This document shows positions 17,198-24,481 of a stretch of DNA of 64,000 nt, piece by piece. The DNA comes from CAYVWB01 sp964455395 (GTDB lineage: Bacteria > Desulfobacterota > Desulfovibrionia > Desulfovibrionales > Desulfovibrionaceae). Made by a program: the position numbers and the translations under genes. The notes beneath the pieces are model-generated. The model was not told the origin of the DNA. It saw only the letters and a program-made list of their open reading frames with translations, and searched no databases. Position 1 is the first letter of the stretch; each line of letters starts with the position of its first letter. The stretch covers positions 109,496 through 173,495 of the forward strand of contig CAYVWB010000001.1 in NCBI GenBank assembly GCA_964455395.1. The letters are read 5' to 3'.

Positions 17198-18934
17198 TCA
17201 GCGTTCCGCGTCGGGTACGGCGTCGGGGCCGGGGTTGTGGGAGGCGGCGGCGTCTTGTCGGGTCAGCAACCTGCGCACGCTGCCGCGTTCATCCAGACTC
17301 TCCAGCATGCGGTCGAAGGCGGGGAGTTTGCCCTCGTCTTGCGCGTTGTGCCTTGCCAGGCGGATTTCTTCAAGTCCTTCTTCGCGTCGGAAACACTGCA
17401 GGTTCAGCATGCCCAGGGAGAGGCCGAGGCGCCAGTCCTTGCGTTGGCGCAACGAGCGCTCCGAGAGGCACGCCAGCCGCAGGTTCGCAAAGCCGCGGTC
17501 CCCGGCGTAGAGCGCGTCCAGACGACGGAGGAAGGCGAGGTCCCCCGGGGCGTAGCGCAACCCCAGGGCGAGGCATTGATCCGCCGTGGTGGGCAGCCGC
17601 GTCTTGTCGTCATAATACTGCCCCAGCCGCGAGGCGGCGGCGTGATCGGGACCGGCGCGCAGCAGCGTCTCCGCCCACGCCATGCAGAACGAGGCCGGGC
17701 TCTGCGGACGCTCCCGCAATCCTCGCGCATCATGGGCTGTGTGTTGACGGCGGCGCAGGAAGAAGCGCGCCAGCTCCATGTCCTCCATCAACAGCGCGGC
17801 GGTGGAGGCGGCGAGATCCAGCGACAATGCGCTCTCCTGTGCATGAGCGGCTTGCAGCAGCGCTTCCCGCAGCACGGGTCTGTGCGCAGGGCCTCCTTCC
17901 AGGGCGAAGAGCGTGCGCACGCGCATGGCCTGACATTCCGGATCATCATGCGCGCCCAGCGCGCCGGCGAGGGTGGCGAGTTCCGCTTGGACCGCATTCG
18001 CCGGGGGGAAACGCAGGCTCAATGCGAGTTCCGCCTCGGTGAGCAGCCGCGCGCGTTCGACAGGCAGGCCGCGCCCTCTCGTGACGGGCAGCGTCTCCGC
18101 GAAAGCGAGCAGGGCTTCTGCGCGGTGGATGGCGAGGTGTTCCGCCTGGACGCGCTCCCATGCGGCGCGGCCCATGCGTTCGGCGACCTCCGGCCTTGCG
18201 CGGTAGTGAGTCAGCAGCGCCTCCAGCTCCAGGATGTGGTCATGGACGGCCAGTTCTCTGCCGGGGGCGAGCAACGCGTTCTGGTCCTCGCCGACGTCCT
18301 GGCTCAGCACCAGACAGCCACAGGAGGCGGCCTCCAGCAGTCTGAAGTTCACTTCCCCGGCGATGGATTCGTTTGGCGCCAGCATGGTGTCGCGGTAGAG
18401 GGCGAACATGGCCGGCCTGGCGAGCGTTTCCTCAATGGCGAGCGCGTCTTCCGGGAGCCGGCTGCGCAGGAACGTCGCCATGCGCTGGCGCAAGGGCCGG
18501 TGTTCGGTGAAGCGGCCCACGAAGCTGCAGGCTTTGGAACGATGGGCGAAGGGTGTCCAGGGTTGGGATTCCACTGGAACGGGCAGCCGGAGACGGGGCG
18601 TGGCCGCGGGAAGCGCCGGTTCGCGGGGGAGGAAAGCCATGTGGGGAGTGGCCAGGCCGTGGAAGCGTCGGATGTACCAGGCGTGCCAGAACAGGTTGAG
18701 GTGCGTGTCGAGGGACCAGAAAACGGTGGGGCAGTTCAAGGCGTCCAGGTTTTCCAGGAGCACGCGGGGCCCCAGGTTCTCCTGTTGGATGACGAGATCC
18801 GGCGAGAAGCCGCGCTCGTGCAGCAGGGCGGCGAGATCCACCCGCGCAGGGCCCTTGGGCCACAGGGTCAGAACTTCGTGCCCCAAGGCCTCGAAGGCCG
18901 GGCCGAGCATGGTGCTCACGACGCAGATGCGCAT
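17198..18934 (-). CDS. CgeB-like glycosyltransferase (DUF3880 type)
   Basis: This 578-residue protein is read from the ATG at 18934, where a typical GT-B N-terminus begins (MRICVVSTMLGPAFEALGHE). A longer reading upstream adds 91 residues of unlikely composition that run into the divergent msrA gene. The N-terminal domain includes VFWSLDTHLNLFWHAW. The nucleotide-sugar domain carries the CgeB-type motif VNFRLLEAASCGCLVLSQD, near residue 225. The last 220 residues look like helical repeats (TPR-like). It is probably cytoplasmic; donor and acceptor are unknown. It precedes recN with a 21-nt gap and may share its transcript. Confidence 0.82.
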   Translation of the reverse strand: MRICVVSTMLGPAFEALGHEVLTLWPKGPARVDLAALLHERGFSPDLVIQQENLGPRVLLENLDALNCPTVFWSLDTHLNLFWHAWYIRRFHGLATPHMAFLPREPALPAATPRLRLPVPVESQPWTPFAHRSKACSFVGRFTEHRPLRQRMATFLRSRLPEDALAIEETLARPAMFALYRDTMLAPNESIAGEVNFRLLEAASCGCLVLSQDVGEDQNALLAPGRELAVHDHILELEALLTHYRARPEVAERMGRAAWERVQAEHLAIHRAEALLAFAETLPVTRGRGLPVERARLLTEAELALSLRFPPANAVQAELATLAGALGAHDDPECQAMRVRTLFALEGGPAHRPVLREALLQAAHAQESALSLDLAASTAALLMEDMELARFFLRRRQHTAHDARGLRERPQSPASFCMAWAETLLRAGPDHAAASRLGQYYDDKTRLPTTADQCLALGLRYAPGDLAFLRRLDALYAGDRGFANLRLACLSERSLRQRKDWRLGLSLGMLNLQCFRREEGLEEIRLARHNAQDEGKLPAFDRMLESLDERGSVRRLLTRQDAAASHNPGPDAVPDAER

Positions 18935-19066
18935 GGTGTCGACACTCCCACGGCATCCATACCGTCCAGGGGGATGCGGCGCAAGCGATCCGGGGACGCC
19001 TGCAGTTTCGGTGACGCCGTCACGCGGCGGCTTGCCAAGTCGACGCCGGTGGTTACCCTTGAATGC

Positions 19067-19957
19067 ATGTGCGCGACACCTCCACAATCCCTGTCCCGCG
19101 GCGGGGCGTTCCTCCTCAAGCTTGCTGTCGCGGCGTTGCTCGCCGCGCTGCTGTGGTCTCCGGCGCACGCCGACGCCGGGAACGCCTCCACCTCCTCCAC
19201 ACAACACGGCGCGGCGTGTCCGCTGCCCCCGCGCGGGGACGCCAACGCAGCCAAGGAGTCATCCATGCCAACGCACGACGCCGCCCATCCCGCGACGCCG
19301 CCACTGGACGCCCGGTACGCCGAAGCCGTGGCGACGTCTTCCACCCTCGCCACGGCCGTTTTCGGCTTGGGCTGATTCTGGGGACCCGACGCCCAGTTCG
19401 GGCGTCTTGACGGCGTGGTCGTCACCCGGGTGGGATACGCCGGGGGGCGCAACGACAACCCCACGTACCACAACCTGCAAGGCCACACCGAGGTCCTGCA
19501 ACTCCTCTACGATCCGAATGTCATCACCTATGATGACTTGCTGGATCTCTTCTGGAGGAGCCACAACCCCACACGGCCTTCGTTTTCCGAACAGTACAAG
19601 TCGGTCATCTTCTTTGCGGACGAAACCCAGCGCCGCCAGGCAGAGGCGAGCAAGGCCGAGCGTGAGGCCAAGGCCGGTCGGACCCTGCACACGGACATTC
19701 TGCCGGCGCCCACCTTCTGGCCCGCGGAGGACTACCATCAGAAATACATGCTGCGCCGCACCCCTCGCCTGGCGCAGGAGTACGAAGCCATCTACCCGGA
19801 CCCGGCGGCCTTCCGCGACTCCACGGCCGTGGCGCGTGTGAACGCCTACGTGGCTGGCTACGCCGAGCCGGCGGAAGTGCAGCGCGCGTTGCCCGAGCTG
19901 GGACTTTCGCCCGAAGGGGAACGCGCCCTCCTCGCCACCGTGCGCAGCCGGCTCTAG
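19067..19957 (+). CDS. msrA: Selenoprotein peptide-methionine (S)-S-oxide reductase MsrA, TGA = Sec103
   Basis: MsrA reduces methionine-S-sulfoxide in proteins. The frame is interrupted by one TGA at 19373-19375, exactly where the family has its catalytic Cys (GCFWG); here it reads GLG-Sec-FWGPDAQFG. Family sequence continues in frame: TRVGYAGGRNDNPTYHNL, QGHTEVLQLLYDP and PAEDYHQKY. No Cys follows the Sec, so resolving cysteines are absent. A SECIS-like hairpin follows at 19388-19406. From 19067 the protein has a signal peptide (core FLLKLAVAALLAALLW, cleavage near AHADA) and 296 residues. An internal ATG at 19265 with a strong AAGGAG site would give a cytoplasmic form with Sec37. Sec machinery genes are not in this window. 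Confidence 0.9.
19388..19406 (+). promoter_or_regulatory. Bacterial SECIS element of msrA
   Basis: A perfect 7-bp stem, GACGCCC/GGGCGTC, closes the loop AGTTC. The stem begins 12 nt after the TGA and the loop begins 19 nt after it. That fits the known bacterial SECIS rule: apical loop about 16-37 nt from the UGA, with a G among its first two bases. SelB binding is inferred. Confidence 0.85.
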
Positions 19958-19981
19958 GCCGGCGGACGCCACAAGACACAA

Positions 19982-20013
19982 GGGAGCCCCCGGCGACGCG
20001 CCGGTGGGCTCCC
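19982..20013. terminator. Strong hairpin after msrA
   Basis: GGGAGCCC pairs with GGGCTCCC at the base and CCGGCG with CGCCGG inside. It lies 25 nt past the msrA stop. No T-run follows, so it may stabilise the 3' end rather than terminate alone. Confidence 0.45.
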
Positions 20014-20022
20014 CATGCGAGA
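20008..20022 (+). repeat. 15-bp repeat GCTCCCCATGCGAGA, copy 1
   Basis: This copy overlaps the right arm of the hairpin after msrA. An identical 15-mer occurs at 20192-20206, also as the right arm of a GGGAGC/GCTCCC hairpin. Confidence 0.6.
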
Positions 20023-20191
20023 AGGCCGTCAGCGTTTCGCCGGGGGCGCAGGGTCCGTGTCCCGGACAGCATCCGGTGGAGAACGCTTCCGCAGCACGGT
20101 TCTTCCCCGTCCCGCCTGATCAGAAATCCTTGGACCCGTGTGGAATCGCCATGTTTCCGGACGCGTGAGCCTCACGGCCGGGAGCAGGGTC

Positions 20192-20206
20192 GCTCCCCAT
20201 GCGAGA
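20192..20206 (+). repeat. 15-bp repeat GCTCCCCATGCGAGA, copy 2
   Basis: This is identical to 20008-20022 and forms the right arm of a second hairpin whose left arm is GGGAGC at 20180-20185. Confidence 0.6.
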
Positions 20207-20512
20207 CTCCCTTCGGCGCAATGGCGGAACACGCCCGGCCTGTGCTCCGAATCATTGGTATCATCCTTGGAAAGACGCGAGCGCCTGGAGACGTTGTCCC
20301 GCGATTATTCCGAAGCGCGCGTATGCCGAAAGCCCGCCCGGCAAAGGCGCTTCCGCTGGCGATGAGGCCGCGCTTCGGCTCGTCCCTGCCGCCATGGCCG
20401 CACGGACTGCGTCGGAAGCGGCGACGATCCCCAAGACGCGGGGACGTGTGTCTTCAGCCGTGGAGACGAGACCGCCCGGCGGTTCCCGGCCGGCGCCGGG
20501 GGCGTGGCGGCG

Positions 20513-21289
20513 TCAGACGTCTTCGGCGTCGGGGTCCGGGGTGGCTGGCGTGCTGCGGCGTTTGTCCTTCAGGCCGGTGACAAGGAGCGTGGTGAGGTAG
20601 TTGGGGTGCGCTGGCGCTTCGTCGATGTCCAGGTGGATGCGTTCATCGTCGAGACCGAGGCGGGAGACGACCCGTGTGCGCGCGGCCGCGCCGTGGCGCT
20701 TCAAGAGCTCGCGGATCTGGCTGAAGCGCCGGTAGGCCTTCAGGATGACGGCGTTCTCCGTGGTCTGCAGCCGACGGCCCAGCTCCTCCACATCATCCAC
20801 GCCGGAGAGCACCAGCAGGCTTTCGTTCCAGGACGCGAGCACGGTCTCTGTGCGGGCGGCGGCGGCTTGCATGGAGGTGATGCCCGGCACGACCACCACG
20901 GGGAGCTCCGGTCGCAGGGTCCGCAGCTCACGCAGCAGGTAGGCGAAGGTGGAGTAGAGCATGGGGTCGCCCAGGGTGAGGAAGGCGGCGTGGCGGCCCC
21001 GGTCCAGCTCGTGGATGACAGTTTCGGCATTGGCGCGCCATGCCGTGTGGAGGGCGTCGTGGTCGCGCGTCATGGGAAAGCCCAGCCGCACGATGGGGAC
21101 ATGGCTGCGCAGGTGGGGCGCGGCGATGCGGTGCGCCAGGGAGTGGTCGTGTTTGGTGGAGGCCGCGGCGAAGACCACGTCCACCTGCTGGAGAGCGTTG
21201 ACGGCTTTCAGGGTGAGGTGGTCCGGGTCGCCGGGACCCACGCCCACGCCGTAGAGCGTGCCGGGGCTGGGGGTGTCTGTGTCAGGCAT
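20513..21289 (-). CDS. cobI: Precorrin-2/cobalt-factor II C20-methyltransferase
   Basis: This 258-residue SAM-dependent methyltransferase acts in the corrin ring pathway of cobalamin synthesis. The N-terminal family motif LYGVGVGPGDPDHLTLKAV is present at about residues 12-30. LTLGDPMLYSTFAYLL (near 104) and the SAM-contact segment VVPGITSMQAAAA (near 138) follow. The length is normal. It stands alone: no other cob or cbi gene and no recognisable cobalamin riboswitch adjoins it. CobI (oxygen-dependent route) and CbiL (anaerobic route) cannot be separated by motif here. An anaerobic organism would make CbiL-type function likely. Confidence 0.88.
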   Translation of the reverse strand: MPDTDTPSPGTLYGVGVGPGDPDHLTLKAVNALQQVDVVFAAASTKHDHSLAHRIAAPHLRSHVPIVRLGFPMTRDHDALHTAWRANAETVIHELDRGRHAAFLTLGDPMLYSTFAYLLRELRTLRPELPVVVVPGITSMQAAAARTETVLASWNESLLVLSGVDDVEELGRRLQTTENAVILKAYRRFSQIRELLKRHGAAARTRVVSRLGLDDERIHLDIDEAPAHPNYLTTLLVTGLKDKRRSTPATPDPDAEDV

Positions 21290-21540
21290 GTGGTGAGTGG
21301 CGCACGGGGGAATGCCGCAGGCGCCGGATGAAGCGCGCGCTGCGAGGGTGGCGGTGGCGGAAAGGTGGTCTCTTACGCCGGGGGGCTGACGGCGTCAACG
21401 TGCGACTTCGCTTTGAGGGAATTGCGCGAGGCGATCGTATTGACATGTGCCGAGCGAGCGGCCATACCGTCGCGACGTATCGTGGTCCTGTCGTACGCCG
21501 CACCCGCCGTCTTCCACCGTGTCACGAGAAAGGGAACGCC

Positions 21541-22461
21541 GTGCAACGCGACGCTGTCACCGCCGATCTGCTCTTGCTCCTCACGGCGCTGCTGTGGGGA
21601 TTCGCTTTCGCTTTCCAACGCATGGGCAACGAATTCGTGGGCCCTTTCACGTACAACGGGGTGCGTTTCGCCTTGGGCGCGGCTTCACTCATCCCGGTCA
21701 TCCGCTATCTGGATCGCAAACGCGTGGAGAAGCCGCTGGCGCCGCCGCCGTTTCCCTTCTGGATGGCGGCGCTGCTGGCGGGGGTCATCCTCACGGTGGG
21801 CTCGGCGCTGCAGCAGGTGGCGCTCTTGTACACCACGGCGGGCAAAGCGGGTTTCATCACGGGGTGTTACGTGGTCATCACGCCGCTTCTGGGCATGGCG
21901 TTCGGACAGCGTGCGGCCAGGGGCCACTGGGCGGGCGCGGTCTGCGCGGCAGTGGGACTCTTCCTGCTTTCGGTGACGGACAGCTTCACCCTCGCCCCCG
22001 GCGACGGTCTGGTGCTGATAGGCGCGGTGTTCTGGGCGTGCCATGTGCTGGCGCTCTCCTGGCTTGCGCCGCGGTTCGACCCGGTCCGGCTGGCGTGTGG
22101 GCAGTTCGTGGTCTGCGCGGCGCTCCATCTGGTGGTCGCTGTCATTCGGGAGACGATCACCCTGCAGGGGCTGTGGGCCGCCGCCGTGCCCATACTGTAC
22201 GGCGGGGTGGTCTCCGTGGGTGTGGCGTATACGCTGCAGGTGGTGGCGCAGCGTCGGGCCAACCCCACCCACGCAGCGGTGATTCTCTCTTTGGAGACGG
22301 TCTTCGCGGCGGCTGGTGGGTGGCTCTTGCTGAACGAGACGCTCGGGCCGCGGGGTCTGTTCGGCTGCGGGCTGATGCTTGCGGGGATGCTCGTTTCGCA
22401 ACGGGCGTGCGCCAAAATCGACGACTCTGTGAAATCCCGCCGGTCGCTTGCAAAACCCTGA
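21541..22461 (+). CDS. EamA/DMT superfamily transporter
   Basis: This 306-residue inner-membrane exporter is read from the GTG at 21541, preceded by AAGGGAA. Ten hydrophobic helices form the two EamA repeats: LLLLLTALLWGFAFAFQRMG at the start of the first and GLVLIGAVFWACHVLALSW at the start of the second. The C-terminal half carries the family pattern RANPTHAAVILSLETVFAAA. Substrates in the family are metabolites and amino acids; this one is unknown. An upstream extension of 71 residues has no membrane character and is rejected. Confidence 0.88.
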   Translation: MQRDAVTADLLLLLTALLWGFAFAFQRMGNEFVGPFTYNGVRFALGAASLIPVIRYLDRKRVEKPLAPPPFPFWMAALLAGVILTVGSALQQVALLYTTAGKAGFITGCYVVITPLLGMAFGQRAARGHWAGAVCAAVGLFLLSVTDSFTLAPGDGLVLIGAVFWACHVLALSWLAPRFDPVRLACGQFVVCAALHLVVAVIRETITLQGLWAAAVPILYGGVVSVGVAYTLQVVAQRRANPTHAAVILSLETVFAAAGGWLLLNETLGPRGLFGCGLMLAGMLVSQRACAKIDDSVKSRRSLAKP

Positions 22462-22535
22462 GCAGTATGGGATAGATGACAGAGGGTATGTTTCGGCTGA
22501 AAGTCTGCGGCCGGGGCGCCCCTGGAGAACGTCCC

Positions 22536-22991
22536 ATGTCTTCACATCTTGTCTGGTTCCTCGTCGGCGTCGCATTCCTGGTCATCGAGCTCGTGCAACC
22601 GGGGTTCGTACTGCTGTTCTTCGGCTTGGGCGCCTTCGTCACGGCGGGAGCAGTGCTTGCGTTTCCGGAACTGGACGTCACCCTCCAGATCGCCGGGTTC
22701 GTGGTGGCCTCCCTGGTCTTTCTGTTCAGCCTGCGGCGCTTCGCCATCAAGACCTTCACGGGCAAGTCCCACGGGGGGACGGGAAGCGAGGAAGCGGATC
22801 CCAAGATAGGCCGCACCGCCACGGTGACGCGGGCCATACGCCCCGGCGCCCCCGGGGAGGTGAAATGCATGGGCAGCTTCTGGCGCGCCACCGCCAAAAC
22901 CCCTCTGAAGGCAGGGGCTCTGGTGGTGGTGACTGGCAAGGCCTCGGCAGACGGCCTCACCCTGACCGTAGACCCCTACGACGGAGCATAA
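22536..22991 (+). CDS. NfeD family membrane protein
   Basis: This 151-residue protein has three hydrophobic helices in the first 75 residues (start MSSHLVWFLVGVAFLVIELV). A C-terminal OB-fold domain follows (PKIGRTATV to the end) that in this family contacts stomatin partners. GGAG stands about 10 nt before the chosen ATG; an earlier ATG at 22476 would add 20 polar residues. The stomatin-like gene begins 3 nt after its stop, the classic NfeD-stomatin pair involved in membrane microdomain organisation. Confidence 0.88.
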   Translation: MSSHLVWFLVGVAFLVIELVQPGFVLLFFGLGAFVTAGAVLAFPELDVTLQIAGFVVASLVFLFSLRRFAIKTFTGKSHGGTGSEEADPKIGRTATVTRAIRPGAPGEVKCMGSFWRATAKTPLKAGALVVVTGKASADGLTLTVDPYDGA

Positions 22992-22994
22992 TCG

Positions 22995-23924
22995 ATGCCT
23001 GACAACGCGTTGCTGGTGGCCGTAGCCGCCATCTTCATCCTCATCGTGTTCAAGAAATCCGCCTGGGTCGTGCCCCAGAAGTCCGAATACGTGGTGGAAC
23101 GGCTGGGCAAGTACCACACCACCATGGGCGCCGGGTTCCACCTGCTCATACCCTTCCTGGACAAAGTCTCCTACAAGCGCAGCCTGAAGGAAGAGGTGAT
23201 GGACATCCCTTCGCAGATATGCATCACCCGGGACAACGTCTCCGTGGAAGTGGACGGCGTCATCTATCTCATGGTGGTGGACTCCAAGCTCTCCAGCTAT
23301 GGCATCGAAAACTACAAAGTAGGCGCAAGTCAGCTGGCGCAGACTTCCCTGCGCTCCGCCTTGGGCCGCATCGATCTGGACAAGACCTTCGAAGAGCGTG
23401 AATCCATCAACCAGCAAGTGGTGGAAGCCGTGGACGAAGCCGCACAGAACTGGGGCGTGAAAGTGCTGCGCTACGAGATCAAGGACATCACCCCACCCAG
23501 CTCCGTGATGGCCGCCATGGAAGGCCAGATGAAAGCCGAGCGCGAGAAGCGCGCCGCCATCTCCATCTCCGAAGGCGACCGCCAGTCGCGCATCAACCGC
23601 GCAGAGGGCTCGCGGCAGGAAGCCATCTTCGTCTCCGAAGGTGAGAAGATGAAACGCATCAACGAAGCCGAAGGCCACGCCAAGCAGATCGAGCTCATGG
23701 CGGAAGCCACCGCCCAGAGCATCCGCACCGTGGCGGAAGCCCTCGCCGAGCGGGGCGGCCTCACCGCTGCCAACCTCCAGATCGCCGAGCAGTACATCAA
23801 GGAATTCGGCAACATCGCCAAGGAAGGCAACACCCTCATCGTGCCGAACAACCTCACGGACATCGCGGGCATGGTCGGCTCCATCACCACCGTCCTCGAA
23901 AGCGTCAACGCCAAGAAGGAGTGA
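22995..23924 (+). CDS. SPFH/stomatin-like protein (slipin, QmcA type)
   Basis: This 309-residue protein has an N-terminal membrane anchor (residues 4-19) and an SPFH domain starting VVPQKSEYVVERLGKYHTTM. Family signatures include RDNVSVEVDGVIYLMV and ALGRIDLDKTFEERESIN. A charged coiled-coil segment (about 180-245, AEREKRAAISISEGDRQS) drives oligomerisation. It pairs with the adjacent NfeD protein and probably forms membrane scaffolds. A rho-independent terminator follows at 23963, so the two genes end as one unit. Confidence 0.93.
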   Translation: MPDNALLVAVAAIFILIVFKKSAWVVPQKSEYVVERLGKYHTTMGAGFHLLIPFLDKVSYKRSLKEEVMDIPSQICITRDNVSVEVDGVIYLMVVDSKLSSYGIENYKVGASQLAQTSLRSALGRIDLDKTFEERESINQQVVEAVDEAAQNWGVKVLRYEIKDITPPSSVMAAMEGQMKAEREKRAAISISEGDRQSRINRAEGSRQEAIFVSEGEKMKRINEAEGHAKQIELMAEATAQSIRTVAEALAERGGLTAANLQIAEQYIKEFGNIAKEGNTLIVPNNLTDIAGMVGSITTVLESVNAKKE

Positions 23925-23962
23925 CGCCCCGCCACCCCTCGCCCCCCCCATACACGAACGAG

Positions 23963-23998
23963 GCCCCGGCCCCCGTCTTGACGGGCGCCGGGGCTTTT
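23963..23998 (+). terminator. Rho-independent terminator after the NfeD-stomatin pair
   Basis: The base stem GCCCCGGC/GCCGGGGC (23963-23970 with 23987-23994), extended by inner CCCGT/ACGGG pairing, is followed by TTTT. Confidence 0.85.
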
Positions 23999-24016
23999 CC
24001 ATGGGGGTGACCACAC

Positions 24017-24058
24017 CGCCTGTCACACCTCGCCTGTAACGCATCGCCTGTCACACGT
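24017..24058 (+). repeat. 14-bp tandem repeat, 3 copies
   Basis: Three head-to-tail copies of about CGCCTGTCACACNT lie at 24017-24030, 24031-24044 and 24045-24058, with two to three differences between copies. No gene overlaps them. Confidence 0.8.
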
Positions 24059-24190
24059 CGTCAGTCGGGACATCGGTGGGGCGTTGAGTTTCCGGAGCGA
24101 ACAGGGGGCAGGCCGTTCATGATGACCGGAGCAGACAAGAGCGGCCGAGGTCGTCAGGCAGAGCAGTGGTCAGAGCGGGCTCGACCGGGG

Positions 24191-24343
24191 CGCGTGGCGT
24201 AGTGTGTGACGCGTGGCGCTCTGTGAGGTGACGCGTGGCGTAGGGGGGGACGCGTGGCGTAGTGTGTGACGCGTGGCGCTCTGTGAGGTGACGCGTGGCG
24301 TAGGAGGGGACGCGTGGCGTAGTGTGTGACGCGTGGCGCTCAG
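24191..24343 (+). repeat. 60-bp tandem repeat, about 2.5 copies, built of ~20-bp subunits
   Basis: Units at 24191-24250 and 24251-24310 differ at one base; 24311-24343 is a partial third. Each unit is three subunits of 19, 22 and 19 bp that all begin GACGCGTGGCG, giving eight copies of the core GCGTGGCG. The array lies between the stomatin terminator and the end of the M16 gene. Confidence 0.93.
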
Positions 24344-24390
24344 TGGGGGAGAGCTCCTTTCGAAGAACGTGGAGCCCTCCCCGGCGATGC

Positions 24391-24474
24391 GACCCGCGCG
24401 GCGCTCGACCGACGTGGCGACCCGCGCGGCGCTCGTCCGACGTGGCGACCCGTGCGGCGCTCGTCCGACGTGGC
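24391..24474 (+). repeat. 28-bp tandem repeat, 3 copies
   Basis: Units at 24391-24418, 24419-24446 and 24447-24474 start GACCCGCGCGGCGCTCG, and neighbouring copies differ by one base. The array ends 7 nt before the stop codon of the minus-strand M16 gene. Confidence 0.93.
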
Positions 24475-24481
24475 GGCGCGG

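Larger units (their letters stand above)
19958..20512. other. Non-coding stretch between msrA and cobI
   Basis: These 555 nt hold two hairpins that share the same right flank (see the 15-bp repeat entries at 20008 and 20192). Open frames here have no family resemblance, no ribosome binding site and codon use unlike the neighbours, so I call no gene. Confidence 0.4.

Noticed and set aside
15389..19375. A 1328-codon open frame on the plus strand
   Set aside because: It is antisense to recN and the glycosyltransferase and arises from high-GC codon bias. Only its last part (from 19067) is real, as the N-terminus of msrA.
19253..19375. msrA read as a pseudogene broken by a stop codon
   Set aside because: The stop is TGA exactly at the catalytic position, the frame is intact on both sides, and a SECIS-like hairpin follows.
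20140..20600. Overlapping small open frames between msrA and cobI
   Set aside because: None has a ribosome binding site, family resemblance or normal codon use, and they run into cobI antisense.
20513..21540. Cobalamin riboswitch near cobI
   Set aside because: I could not find the conserved B12-box type sequence or the expected structure in the upstream region.
24191..24474. CRISPR array
   Set aside because: The repeats are contiguous with no unique spacers, and there are no cas genes.
24117..24480. Minus-strand reading of the tandem array with repeats of the type RHASHTTPR
   Set aside because: It is an extension of a shadow frame of the M16 gene. The repeats are equally open in other frames, and there is no start signal.
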